Made by a program: the position numbers and the translations under genes | Shown here: piece after piece, positions 32,679 through 40,975 of the stretch | Layout: each line of letters opens with the position of its first letter | Numbering within the stretch: position 1 is the first letter of the stretch | Origin: Caldilineaceae bacterium | Lineage (GTDB): Bacteria > Chloroflexota > Anaerolineae > Caldilineales > Caldilineaceae | Length of the DNA: 64,000 nucleotides | NCBI GenBank assembly: GCA_019637695.1 | Contig: JAHBVG010000011.1 | Span: forward strand, 1-64,000 | Direction of reading: 5' to 3' | The notes under the pieces: generated by a model | Databases searched by the model: none | The model's input: the letters and a program-made list of their open reading frames with translations, nothing else | What the model was told of the DNA's origin: nothing

Positions 32679-33410
32679 GTGACAGACAACTACATGGTCT
32701 ACTGCCCACTTTGTAATGATATAGTCGAAAAAGCCAGTATCAAGCAACACCTGCTTGACATTCACAGCCGAGTAGTGAAGGCGAGTAGCCCGCTCCTACG
32801 CAACCTGACAGAAGCGGATAGTACTGCACCCCACCCTCCTATCAAATTAGAACACTCTAATCCTATACAAACTCAGAAAAACATAGATTCCACTAAGACA
32901 CCGCTCTCCAAAGGAAAAGCTGCAAAAAAGGCATCCACCCAGACCTCAAACTCACGCCAGGAGAAAAAACCGCCTACCCCCAAAACGCTTTCCGACAAGA
33001 AAGCCAAACCTGCTAAAAACGTTTACATTGAGAGAGTAAAATGCGAAGTCTGTGGAAATTTCGTTAACCAGCCCAATCTCGATCGTCATCTCAAAAAAAA
33101 GCATAATCAAAAGCCTGAGCCACAAAAGACTGCGTCGTCCTACATCAGTCCAAAACCGCAGCATATACCTAAAGCCAATCCAAATCAGATTATTCTGATC
33201 TCCAAACGTGGCTCAAGAGCAGACACCGCAGAGTTCTGTGATGAATGCTTTACCCAAATCAAACCCTTCTGGCGCTATAGCAAGAGCAATCGGGGACCTG
33301 TCCACCTATGTAGCCGCTGCAAACCTATCGTCTTTGACCGTTCCTTCCCTAAAATCGACCTGATGAACTCACGTCGGTTAGTGGATGGCTCATATGGCGA
33401 TGGGCGATAG
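32679..33410 (+). CDS. Bacterial C2H2-like multi-zinc-finger protein
   Basis: 243 residues from GTG 32679 (GAAGGGGG upstream). Two motifs share identical spacing C-X2-C-X11-H-X4-H: CPLCNDIVEKASIKQHLLDI ending in H (Cys9 onward) and CEVCGNFVNQPNLDRHLKKK ending in H. A third Cys4 module near the C-terminus has CDEC and CSRC pairs. Long basic Lys/Pro/Ser linkers lie between, suggesting nucleic-acid binding. Base composition is clearly AT-richer than its neighbours holA and the M16 gene, so it was probably acquired. No named family is recognised. Confidence 0.65.
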   Translation: MTDNYMVYCPLCNDIVEKASIKQHLLDIHSRVVKASSPLLRNLTEADSTAPHPPIKLEHSNPIQTQKNIDSTKTPLSKGKAAKKASTQTSNSRQEKKPPTPKTLSDKKAKPAKNVYIERVKCEVCGNFVNQPNLDRHLKKKHNQKPEPQKTASSYISPKPQHIPKANPNQIILISKRGSRADTAEFCDECFTQIKPFWRYSKSNRGPVHLCSRCKPIVFDRSFPKIDLMNSRRLVDGSYGDGR

Positions 33411-33475
33411 AGTGTAGAGCGGGATACGAATATCTACCTACTCGATCCTCAGAGCTTTTTAGCGAGAGAAAATCC

Positions 33476-34783
33476 ATGACGCTTTTAACAACCTATGCAA
33501 TTCCTGGGCCGGAGACGGTCTATCGCGCGCAACTTGAGAATGGAATCACCGTGCTGGTGCGCCACAACCCGGCGGCGCCGGTGGTGGTGTTGGATGGCTT
33601 CCTGCCCGCTGGCAGCATCCACGAGCCTGCGGGGAAGGCGGGATTGTCTGGCTTCACCGCATCCATGTTGACGCGGGGCAGCGAGCGCTACGATTTCGAT
33701 ACTTTCAACGAGATCGTAGAATCGGTGGGGGCCAGCGTCAGCGCTGGCGGCGGCACACACGTCACCAGTTTCAGCACGGAAAGCCTGAGCGAAGACTTCC
33801 CGCAGATGCTCACGCTGCTGGCGGACATACTGCGCCATCCCGTCTTCCCCGCCGAGCAGGTGGAACGGGTGCGCGGCCAGCGGTTGGTCCGCTTGCAGGA
33901 GCGCGAACAGAGTACGCGCAGCGTCGCCTCCCGTCGCTTCAGCGAGGCGATCTACGGCGATCATCCCTACGGCGTGCCCAATGCTGGCTATCCAGAGACG
34001 ATCAGCGCCATTAGCCGCGAGGAGATGGTCGATTTCCACGCCCGGCGCTACACGCCCAACGGGGCCATCGTCGTCGTCAGCGGGGATATTGGCGAGCCTG
34101 AGCGCGTCGTCGATCTGATCCGCCAACACCTGGGCGATTGGCAGGGTCCACCGGCGGATCAGATGCTGCCGCCGATCCGCCCTGGCAATGAGATCCACCG
34201 TGAGTTCATCGCCATGCCGGGGAAGGTGCAGTCGGACATTGTCATCGGCTGCCTAGCTGTTGCCCGTTCCGATCCTGATTATTACGCCGTGCAGGTGGCG
34301 AACCAGATCCTGGGCCGTTTTGGGCTGATGGGCCGATTGGGCGAGATCGTGCGTGAGAAACAGGGGTTGGCCTATTACAGCTACAGCATCCTTTACGCAG
34401 ACCTGGGGATCGGGCCGTGGATGGCGATGGCGGGCGTCAACCCTATCAAGGTGGATCTGGCGGTGGAAAGCATCCTCCACGAGTTCGCACGGCTGGGCGC
34501 GGAACCCGTCTCGGCGGAGGAACTGGCCGACAGCCAGGCCAACATGACCGGCTCGTTGCCCTTGAAATTGGAGACCAACGAGGGCGTCTCCTCGATCCTC
34601 CTCAGCATGGAGTGGTATGGGCTGGGATTGGACTACATTCACACCTACGCCGACCGCATTAACGCCGTCACCATCGAGGATGTGCAGCGCGTTGCCCACA
34701 CCTATCTTCGGCCCAATGCCTACACGCTTGTGGTGGCGGGGCCGGAGCTGAAAGAACAGGGATTAGTGACTGGGGATTGGTGA
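33476..34783 (+). CDS. M16 (insulinase-type) peptidase homologue without the zinc motif
   Basis: 435 residues in the two-lobed M16 fold (YRAQLENGITVLVRHNP at the start; PYGVPNAGYPETISAI; KQGLAYYSYSILYADLG-like second half). At the place of HXXEH the sequence reads AGLSGFTASMLTRG (about 55-68), so the zinc ligands and base are missing. Such chains normally pair with an active M16 subunit, but none is encoded nearby. The C-terminal LVTGDW and the stop are derived from the heptamer repeat. It may be a non-catalytic partner or a processing-complex subunit. Confidence 0.85.
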   Translation: MTLLTTYAIPGPETVYRAQLENGITVLVRHNPAAPVVVLDGFLPAGSIHEPAGKAGLSGFTASMLTRGSERYDFDTFNEIVESVGASVSAGGGTHVTSFSTESLSEDFPQMLTLLADILRHPVFPAEQVERVRGQRLVRLQEREQSTRSVASRRFSEAIYGDHPYGVPNAGYPETISAISREEMVDFHARRYTPNGAIVVVSGDIGEPERVVDLIRQHLGDWQGPPADQMLPPIRPGNEIHREFIAMPGKVQSDIVIGCLAVARSDPDYYAVQVANQILGRFGLMGRLGEIVREKQGLAYYSYSILYADLGIGPWMAMAGVNPIKVDLAVESILHEFARLGAEPVSAEELADSQANMTGSLPLKLETNEGVSSILLSMEWYGLGLDYIHTYADRINAVTIEDVQRVAHTYLRPNAYTLVVAGPELKEQGLVTGDW

Positions 34784-34848
34784 CTGGGGCAGAAGACCAG
34801 GATTCGTAGTGTAACCCAATCCCCAGTCACCAATCCCCAACATAACCA
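34758..34848. repeat. Heptamer palindrome at the M16 gene 3' end
   Basis: GGGATTAGTGACTGGGGATT begins inside the last codons; the answering arm CCCAATCCCCAGTCACCAAT ends 12 bases before the next ATG. Confidence 0.85.
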
Positions 34849-34860
34849 GACTGGATACTG

Positions 34861-35871
34861 ATGAACACTCCCCCTGTGATCCAACTTTCCAACCTGCGCA
34901 AGATATACACCGTCCACGAGCGAGAGGCCGGGCTGCTGTCCGCGGTGCGCAGCCTTGTCCACCGGCGCACGCGTCAGGTACGCGCCGTGGATGGCATCAC
35001 CTTCAGCGTGCAGCCGGGCGAGGTGGTCGGCTTCCTCGGTCCCAACGGCGCTGGCAAGACGACTACGCTCAAGATGCTCTCTGGCCTGCTCCATCCCACC
35101 GACGGCGACGCCACCGTGCTCGGTTTTCATCCCTGGCAACGGGATCGGGACTATCTGCGCCGGATGACGTTGGTCATGGGGCAGCGAAACCAACTGGTCT
35201 GGGACATCCCTGTGATCGATTCGTTTGAGTTGAACCGGGTGGTCTACCGGATTCCCGATCATTTTTACCGAGAGACATTGGCCGAGTTGACCGAACTGCT
35301 GGAGTTGGGGACGCTGCTGCAAAAGCCGGTGCGCAATCTCTCTTTGGGTGAGCGGATGAAGTGTGAGATCGGCGCGGCGCTGCTGCACCGGCCCGCCGTC
35401 CTCTTCCTCGATGAGCCGACAATCGGGCTGGACGTGACCATGCAGCGGCGCATCCGCACCTTTGTGGCCGAGTACAACCACCGCCACGAGGCGACCGTCC
35501 TCTTGACGAGCCATTACATGGCCGATGTGGAAGCGCTCTGCGAACGGGTGATCGTGATCCACCACGGGCAGTTGCTCTACGATGGCGGGCTGGCCGGGTT
35601 GGTGGCGCGCTTTTCATCCTACAAAACGCTTTCGGTGAAGATGGCGAACGGGGCCGTGGATTTTGACCGTTACGGCGAAGTGGTCTCCCGCGCCGAGGGG
35701 ATGGTGACGCTGCGCGTGCCCAAAGCTGAGACGGCGTCGATCACCGGGCGGCTGCTGGCCGAAGTGGAGGTGACCGATCTCACCGTGGAAGATCCGCCCA
35801 TTGAAGAGGTGATCGAAGCGGTCTTCAACCAGGGCAACGAGAACGCCCAAGTGGAGCCGCCCCATGCGTAG
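34861..35871 (+). CDS. ABC-2 type transporter ATP-binding protein
   Basis: 336 residues. Walker A FLGPNGAGKTT (about residues 58-68), signature LSLGERMKCEIG, Walker B VLFLDEPTIGLD and the H-loop TSHYM are all present. The C-terminal ~100 residues are the regulatory extension typical of DrrA/NodI-like exporters. Its stop overlaps the permease start by 8 bases, so the two form one transporter. It exports an unknown substrate, energised by ATP at the cytoplasmic membrane. Confidence 0.9.
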   Translation: MNTPPVIQLSNLRKIYTVHEREAGLLSAVRSLVHRRTRQVRAVDGITFSVQPGEVVGFLGPNGAGKTTTLKMLSGLLHPTDGDATVLGFHPWQRDRDYLRRMTLVMGQRNQLVWDIPVIDSFELNRVVYRIPDHFYRETLAELTELLELGTLLQKPVRNLSLGERMKCEIGAALLHRPAVLFLDEPTIGLDVTMQRRIRTFVAEYNHRHEATVLLTSHYMADVEALCERVIVIHHGQLLYDGGLAGLVARFSSYKTLSVKMANGAVDFDRYGEVVSRAEGMVTLRVPKAETASITGRLLAEVEVTDLTVEDPPIEEVIEAVFNQGNENAQVEPPHA

Positions 35872-36733
35872 CGCCACGACGTCCTCCTCGCCCGAAGCGC
35901 TGGCGTCGCCCCAATCGCCGTGGACGTGGGCGCGCGCCATGATCGATCTCTACCGCGCCTACTTCCGCATGTCGATTGCGCTCAACCTGCAATACCGCAT
36001 GGCTATGCTCATCTGGCTGATCGGCATGATCGTCGAGCCGCTGATGTATCTTGTGGTCTGGCGTACCGTGGCGATCTACAACGAGGGGAGTGTGAGCGGT
36101 TACAGCGCCGGCGATTTTTCGGCCTATTTCATCGCCACCATGCTCGTCAACCATGTCACCTTTTCGTGGATCATGTGGGAGTACGATTACCGCATCCGCA
36201 TGGGCGAATTTTCGAGTACGCTGCTCAAGCCGATTCACCCCATCCACAAGGACATTGCCGAGAACCTGGGCTATAAACTGCTCACCCTGCTGGTGATCGT
36301 GCCCACGGCGGCGTTGCTGGCCTGGCTCTTTCCGCCAACCTTCAGCTTCAACGTCTGGGCGATCCTGGCCTTTGTACCGGTGCTGGTGATGGCCTTTTTC
36401 ATGCGTTTTCTGCTGGAATGGGCGCTGGCGATGTCCGCCTTTTGGACGACGCGCATAGGCGCTATCAATCAGGCTTATTTTGTGCTGCTGCTCTTCTTTT
36501 CGGGCCGATTGGCGCCGCTCGATCTCTTCCCCGGTTTTGTACAGACCATCGCCAACTTGCTGCCCTTCCGCTGGATGATCTCTTTCCCGGTGCGGCTGTT
36601 GCTCGGCCAACTCTCCACAACCGAGACATTGATCGGCTTCACCGCCCAGTTGATCTGGCTGGGGATCGGCTACGCGCTGATCCGCATTGTCTACCGCGCG
36701 GGGATCAAACAGTACGCCGCGTTTGGCTCCTAA
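35864..36733 (+). CDS. ABC-2 type permease (DUF990 family)
   Basis: 289 residues with six predicted membrane segments (from about 42, 86, 132, 168, 206 and 256). FSAYFIATMLVNHVTFSWIM and EFSSTLLKPIHPI fit the DUF990/ABC-2 permease family. In most related operons the ATPase is followed by two such permeases; here only one is present, so it either works as a homodimer or the second subunit was lost. The repeat that follows has displaced any third gene. Confidence 0.8.
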   Translation: MRSATTSSSPEALASPQSPWTWARAMIDLYRAYFRMSIALNLQYRMAMLIWLIGMIVEPLMYLVVWRTVAIYNEGSVSGYSAGDFSAYFIATMLVNHVTFSWIMWEYDYRIRMGEFSSTLLKPIHPIHKDIAENLGYKLLTLLVIVPTAALLAWLFPPTFSFNVWAILAFVPVLVMAFFMRFLLEWALAMSAFWTTRIGAINQAYFVLLLFFSGRLAPLDLFPGFVQTIANLLPFRWMISFPVRLLLGQLSTTETLIGFTAQLIWLGIGYALIRIVYRAGIKQYAAFGS

Positions 36734-36735
36734 AT

Positions 36736-36832
36736 CATAAGGAGTAAGGAGTAGCTATACGGTATTTGTCGCCAATTGCAAACCAATATCGTCGACGAAT
36801 TTACTCATTACCCCTTACTCTTTATTCATTCC
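36736..36832. repeat. TAAGGAGTA...TTACTC repeat region
   Basis: CATAAGGAGTAAGGAGTAGC on the left and TACTCATTACCCCTTACTC on the right form a loose palindrome between the convergent permease and FmdB genes. It is the same class as 52514-52630. Confidence 0.55.
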
Positions 36833-36834
36833 CC

Positions 36835-37230
36835 TCACCCCATCAACTCATCATCGCCGCCCATGCCGCCCGCCAGATCGGGCATGGACGCTTCAATCGC
36901 GTCGGGGCTTTCGCCAGCTTCGAGGCGATCCATAACCTCGGTCATCTCGGGATCGAGCGGTTCGCCCATCTCATCGCTCATACGGCGCATGAAACTCGCC
37001 AGCGCGCGGGGATCTTCGCCCTCCAGCCCCGACATCATCGACGGATCGGCCAGCGATTCTAACCGGCTCTCTTCCGAGCGGAGCATCCGCACCTTGCTCA
37101 CCAGCCGCTTGAGTTGCTTTCCCTCGCAGGTGGGGCAGACAGCGGCCTCGTCGCTGGCGACGCTCATTGTGCGGAAGAAGACGCTCACTCGCTTTTTACA
37201 ATCGTAGCAGAAATATTCGTAGATCGGCAT
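36835..37230 (-). CDS. FmdB-family zinc-ribbon protein
   Basis: 131 residues. The N-terminal MPIYEYFCYDCKKRVSVFF zinc ribbon with two CxxC pairs (CYDC and CPTC) is diagnostic of FmdB-type regulatory/zinc-ribbon proteins. The C-terminal part is a Met/Gly/Glu-rich tail containing LAGGMGGDDELMG. Its exact function is unknown; some members are linked to formamidase/amide regulation. It follows the phosphorylase gene by 58 bases on the same strand. Confidence 0.8.
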   Translation of the reverse strand: MPIYEYFCYDCKKRVSVFFRTMSVASDEAAVCPTCEGKQLKRLVSKVRMLRSEESRLESLADPSMMSGLEGEDPRALASFMRRMSDEMGEPLDPEMTEVMDRLEAGESPDAIEASMPDLAGGMGGDDELMG

Positions 37231-37288
37231 TGGTTCTCTCCGGAGTCGATGATAGGGACCTTCAAGCGATTTCCTTGATCAACATATT

Positions 37289-38086
37289 TCAAGACTTGAC
37301 ACTTTGCCACCAATCATCCGCAAGGATGCCGCGACGGTGGGCGGCGCTCAAGCGGTCGGCGCAACCGCAACTCGCCGGTTCCGCCAGCGCCTGGACAAAT
37401 TCGGGCAGGGCGCGGATTACCCGTTCCAGCCCGTGGCGCACTTCCCCTTGACGCGGCAGCGGCTGCTGATCGGCGCTGAGATGCTCAATCGTTACCAGCC
37501 CGGCGTAGCAGAGTTCCAATTCAGCAGCAAGGGTGATCTCAGGAACCATATTCTGCCCGATCATATCCGCGCCCCAAAGGCGGAACATGCGCGCCTCTGC
37601 CGCTGTCTCGCGGCGAGGACCATCTACACCCAGGCAGACGCCGCCGGGTGCCATCCTGAGCGCATTAAAGAGCGCCGTCGTCATCTGCGGGCAGACAGGT
37701 GGATTCTGGTTGATAGAACCAATCCCTTCGCGTTCGAAAAAGGTCTGCGGCTGATGGCGCGTAAAGTCGATGTAATCCACCACAATCGCCGGTTGACCCG
37801 GACTGAGGAGCGAGTTAATGGCTACCCCCGCATCCCAGTTGAGGACGCGACGCACGCCCAGGTGTTTCGCTGCCAGCAGCGTCGCCCGTGGATCCGTGCG
37901 TGAGGGCAGCCCGCTGTATGGCTGCACCCAGACGCCCATCCCCTGCGCGCCGCGGCGTAACGCCAGCGGTCCCACCGATCCATAGTGGGTTTCGACCACG
38001 CGTTCCTCTATCACTGGGCCCAATAGATCCAAAGCCTTGGGCGGCAACACCACCGCTAACAACAACAAAAGATTCGCGTCCGACAA
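37289..38086 (-). CDS. MTA/purine-nucleoside phosphorylase family protein
   Basis: Phosphorolytic cleavage of methylthioadenosine or a purine nucleoside. From TTG 38086 (GGAGG six bases upstream) it has 265 residues. Family signatures are VVDYIDFTRHQP, CLGVDGPRRETAAEARMFRL (the substrate/phosphate loop), WGADMIGQNMVPEITLAAEL and ELCYAGLVTIEH. The N-terminal nucleotide-binding GGT/S loop of trimeric MTAP is not obvious, so the start of the fold is degenerate. A longer reading frame upstream is made of repeat DNA. It precedes FmdB in a probable operon. Confidence 0.75.
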   Translation of the reverse strand: MSDANLLLLLAVVLPPKALDLLGPVIEERVVETHYGSVGPLALRRGAQGMGVWVQPYSGLPSRTDPRATLLAAKHLGVRRVLNWDAGVAINSLLSPGQPAIVVDYIDFTRHQPQTFFEREGIGSINQNPPVCPQMTTALFNALRMAPGGVCLGVDGPRRETAAEARMFRLWGADMIGQNMVPEITLAAELELCYAGLVTIEHLSADQQPLPRQGEVRHGLERVIRALPEFVQALAEPASCGCADRLSAAHRRGILADDWWQSVKS

Positions 38087-38109
38087 GAAGATCCTCCATG
38101 GAGGGGATA

Positions 38110-38345
38110 ACGATTGGTGATTGGTGACTGGTGACTGGGACAGATTGGAGAAGGCGATAAGGTGAATGGCGAATTGCGAGGGGCGAGTTGCGAGGGGCGA
38201 ATTGCGAATTGCGAAGATGATAGCCACCTGCCACTTGCAAACCTGCCACTTGCAAACCTGCAACCTGCAACCACTTTTGCCTTTTGCTTTTTGCCTTCTC
38301 TTCCCTCTGGGCTAAGGGCTAACCGCTACCTGCTATCCGCTACCT
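38110..38345. repeat. Mixed repeat region upstream of mgsA
   Basis: GATTGGTGATTGGTGACTGG (38112-38140) is followed by GAATTGCGAGGGGCGAGTTG units, then CTGCCACTTGCAAACCTGCC units and CTATCCGCTACCTGCTATG. Three of the word families are present here in order. Confidence 0.8.
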
Positions 38346-38349
38346 GCTA

Positions 38350-38358
38350 TGCTATAAT
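38350..38358 (+). promoter_or_regulatory. Extended -10 promoter of mgsA
   Basis: TGCTATAAT, identical to the mutL and tkt elements. The predicted start of transcription is about 30 bases before the GTG start codon. Confidence 0.55.
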
Positions 38359-38395
38359 GACAGCAACTTTCCCAATCCACACAAAGGATACACTT

Positions 38396-38809
38396 GTGCC
38401 AACGATAGCATTGATCGCCCACGATGGCAAAAAGGACGATATGATCCGCTTTGTGCGCGAACATCGGGATCTGCTGCGCCGTTTTCACCTGATCGCCACC
38501 GGCACCACCGGTGAACGCATCGCCCAGGCGACCGGTCTTCCTGTGGAACGGATGCGCAGTGGGCCTCTCGGCGGCGACGCTCAGATCGCGGCGCGTGTGG
38601 CCGAAGGTCAGGTGAGCGGGCTCTTCTTCCTCGTCGATCCGCTCTACGCCCACCCTCACGAGCCGGATATCGCCGGGCTGCTGCGCATCTGCAACGTCTA
38701 TGATGTGCCGCTGGCAACCAACGAAGCCACGGGGAAACTGCTGCTGCGAGGTTTGGTCGAGAAGTTAGAAGACGAAGACGCCTTCGGGCAGGAGGAGCCA
38801 AACCCATGA
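38396..38809 (+). CDS. mgsA: Methylglyoxal synthase
   Basis: Converts dihydroxyacetone phosphate to methylglyoxal, a bypass of lower glycolysis used under phosphate limitation. 137 residues from GTG 38396 (AAAGGATA upstream). TIALIAHDGKK, LIATGTTGERIA, SGPLGGDAQIAARV (catalytic Asp in GGDAQ) and LVDPLYAHPHEPDI match the family. The C-terminus ends 4 bases inside the next gene (ATGA), linking it to a Gfo/Idh/MocA oxidoreductase. Confidence 0.9.
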   Translation: MPTIALIAHDGKKDDMIRFVREHRDLLRRFHLIATGTTGERIAQATGLPVERMRSGPLGGDAQIAARVAEGQVSGLFFLVDPLYAHPHEPDIAGLLRICNVYDVPLATNEATGKLLLRGLVEKLEDEDAFGQEEPNP

Positions 38810-39819
38810 CTTCCCCCATTCGTCTCGGACTCATCGGCGCAGGGACCTTCGCGCGGAAGGCGCACGTTCCTTCGCTCAAGAATCTGCCCGATCAATTTGA
38901 AATTGTGGCCGTGTACAGCCGCACGTCAGAATCTGCCGCTGCTGTCGCCGCCATGCTCCCCCATCCTGTGGATCTCTACACCGACGCTGGAATGCTGCTG
39001 GCGCGGGCCGATGTCGAAGCGGTAGATATTGTGCTGCCCATCCCCATGTTGGTGGACGCCGTGCGCCAGGCCCTGGCCGCTGGGAAGCACGTGATCAGCG
39101 AGAAACCGATTGCGCCCACCTGCGCCGAAGCCGAAGCGCTGATCGACTTCTACAAAGGCTACACAAATCAGCTTTGGATGGTCGCGGAAAACTGGCGCTA
39201 TGAGGACGCCTTTTTGGCCGCAGGCGAGGCGATCCGCAGGGGCGAGATCGGCCGTCCGCTCTATTGTGATTGGTCGTTGATCTTGCCGGTGATGCCCGGC
39301 GCGCCCGGCCACCGCACCCTATGGCGGCGGACGGGCGACTTCCCCGGCGGCTTTCTCATCGATGGCGGCGTCCACCATGCGGCGGGCTTGCGCGCCGTGT
39401 TGGGCGAGATCGAATCGGTGAACGCGATCACGGCGGCGCATCGCCCAGATCTACCCCCAGCGGACACGCTGATCGCCGCCCTCCACTTTACCAATGGCGC
39501 AGTCGGAAGCTACAGCGTCACCTATGCCGCCCGCAGTGGACTGGCCGACGCCGCGCTCCACGTTATCGGGGAGGAAGGCAGCCTGCGCATCTCCGCCGAA
39601 ACGTTGACAATCTGGCGCGAGAAGGGTGAGACAACCCAATCCTTCCCCCTCCACCTCAGTGTGGAACGGGAATTGGCTGCCTTTGCCGAATCCATCCGCA
39701 ACGGTGTGGCCCATCGCAATCCACCCCAGGAGGCGCTGCGCGATCTGGCGGTGATCGAGGCGATGCTGCGCTCCGCAGAGACGGGGACGAGGCAGAAGGT
39801 GGCAGAGGTGACAAGATGA
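38806..39819 (+). CDS. Gfo/Idh/MocA family oxidoreductase
   Basis: NAD(P)-dependent sugar or inositol dehydrogenase of 337 residues. It has the Rossmann motif GLIGAGTFARKAHVPSL at residues 8-24 and the EKPIAPT signature near 100, followed by the alpha/beta domain with GGFLIDGGVHHAAGLRAV. Substrate is not predictable. It overlaps mgsA by four bases (ATGA), implying co-translation, which is an uncommon pairing; a methylglyoxal-linked or sugar-salvage role is only an inference. Confidence 0.85.
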   Translation: MTSPIRLGLIGAGTFARKAHVPSLKNLPDQFEIVAVYSRTSESAAAVAAMLPHPVDLYTDAGMLLARADVEAVDIVLPIPMLVDAVRQALAAGKHVISEKPIAPTCAEAEALIDFYKGYTNQLWMVAENWRYEDAFLAAGEAIRRGEIGRPLYCDWSLILPVMPGAPGHRTLWRRTGDFPGGFLIDGGVHHAAGLRAVLGEIESVNAITAAHRPDLPPADTLIAALHFTNGAVGSYSVTYAARSGLADAALHVIGEEGSLRISAETLTIWREKGETTQSFPLHLSVERELAAFAESIRNGVAHRNPPQEALRDLAVIEAMLRSAETGTRQKVAEVTR

Positions 39820-39825
39820 CGGGGT

Positions 39826-39900
39826 GATGCGAATTGCGAATTGCGAAGACGATTGTTACCTGCCACTTGCAAACCTGCAACTTGCAACCTGCAACCCGCC
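39826..39900. repeat. GAATTGCG / TTGCAAACCTGC repeat
   Basis: GCGAATTGCGAATTGCGAAG followed by CTTGCAAACCTGCAACTTGC words, the same as at 38161-38280. Confidence 0.8.
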
Positions 39901-39915
39901 TTGTCACCGCTCTTT

Positions 39916-39924
39916 TGTTATAAT
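39916..39924 (+). promoter_or_regulatory. Extended -10 promoter of glk
   Basis: TGTTATAAT, 44 bases before the glk ATG. AAGGAG at 39958-39963 is the ribosome-binding site. Confidence 0.55.
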
Positions 39925-39968
39925 GAACATCAAACGAGCAAACAACACGGTTTGGATAAGGAGTTTCC

Positions 39969-40961
39969 ATGTTATTGGCCGGAGACATTGGAGGGACAAA
40001 GACCAATCTGGCGATCTTTGCGCCAGAGGCCGGTCTCCATGATCCTATTGCCGAGGCAACGTTCCCCAGCCGACGCTACAACAGCCTGGAGGCCGTCGTC
40101 GAGGATTTTTGGAAGAAGATCGAACGCCCGCCCATTGAACAGGCCGTCTTTGGCGTAGCGGGACCAGTGGTGCAAGGACGCGCCGAGGTGACCAATCTGC
40201 CCTGGCGGCTTGAAGAAACGGCGTTGCGCAGGGCATTGGGCGTCGAAGCCGTCTATCTGCTCAACGATCTGCAATCCATCGCCAGCGCTGTGCCGGTGCT
40301 GGAACCGGAGGATGTTCACACGATCCACGCGGGGAAGCCGGTGCCGCAGACGGCGATTGGCATTGTGGCGCCAGGCACCGGGTTGGGCGAAGCCTTCCTC
40401 ACCTGGAATGGAAGCAACTATCTCGCCCATCCCTCCGAAGGGGGACACACCTCTTTTGCGCCTGCGGACGAGGAGCAGATCGAGATGTTGCGCTTTCTGC
40501 TCAAACGCTTCCATCATGTCAGCTACGAGCGGATCTGCTCAGGCATCGGCATCCCCAACATCTACGCTTTTTATAAAGAAACCGGTCGCTATCCTGAACC
40601 AGCGTGGTTGACTGATGAGATCTTGAAGGTCGAGGATATTACACCGCTGCTGGTGCAAAACGCGTTGATGCGCGGCGACGACTGCGAAATCTGTGTGCGC
40701 ACGCTAGACATGTTCGTCTCGGTGCTGGGCGCAGAAGCCAGCAATCTGACGTTGAAGGTTCTGGCGACAGGCGGCGTCTATCTAGGCGGCGGCATCCCTC
40801 CCCGCATCCTCCCTGCGCTGAGCAACGGACGTTTTATGGACGCATTTTTAGACAAGGGGCGTTTTGCCGAGCTACTGCAAAATGTGCCCGTGCATGTGAT
40901 CCTCAACCCTAAGGTTGCGCTCATGGGCGCGGCCAGTTACGGTCTCATTATGGCAACCTAG
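39969..40961 (+). CDS. glk: Glucokinase (Glk family, ATP-dependent)
   Basis: Phosphorylates glucose to glucose-6-phosphate. 330 residues. [15 protein letters not shown] (phosphate-1 loop, residues 3-17), [24 protein letters not shown] (catalytic Asp) and [13 protein letters not shown] are Glk hallmarks. The C-terminal [17 protein letters not shown] is family-typical. Followed after 14 bases by a second, polyphosphate-type glucokinase. Confidence 0.9.
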   Translation: MLLAGDIGGTKTNLAIFAPEAGLHDPIAEATFPSRRYNSLEAVVEDFWKKIERPPIEQAVFGVAGPVVQGRAEVTNLPWRLEETALRRALGVEAVYLLNDLQSIASAVPVLEPEDVHTIHAGKPVPQTAIGIVAPGTGLGEAFLTWNGSNYLAHPSEGGHTSFAPADEEQIEMLRFLLKRFHHVSYERICSGIGIPNIYAFYKETGRYPEPAWLTDEILKVEDITPLLVQNALMRGDDCEICVRTLDMFVSVLGAEASNLTLKVLATGGVYLGGGIPPRILPALSNGRFMDAFLDKGRFAELLQNVPVHVILNPKVALMGAASYGLIMAT

Positions 40962-40975
40962 AAAGGAGCGCAATC

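Noticed and set aside
38087..38263. N-terminal extension of the MTA/nucleoside phosphorylase
   Set aside because: The upstream codons (CKWQVCKWQV...) are repeat DNA; TTG 38086 has a GGAGG at the right distance.
38161..38345. CRISPR or satellite array
   Set aside because: Units of 7-21 bases directly adjoin each other and no spacers exist.
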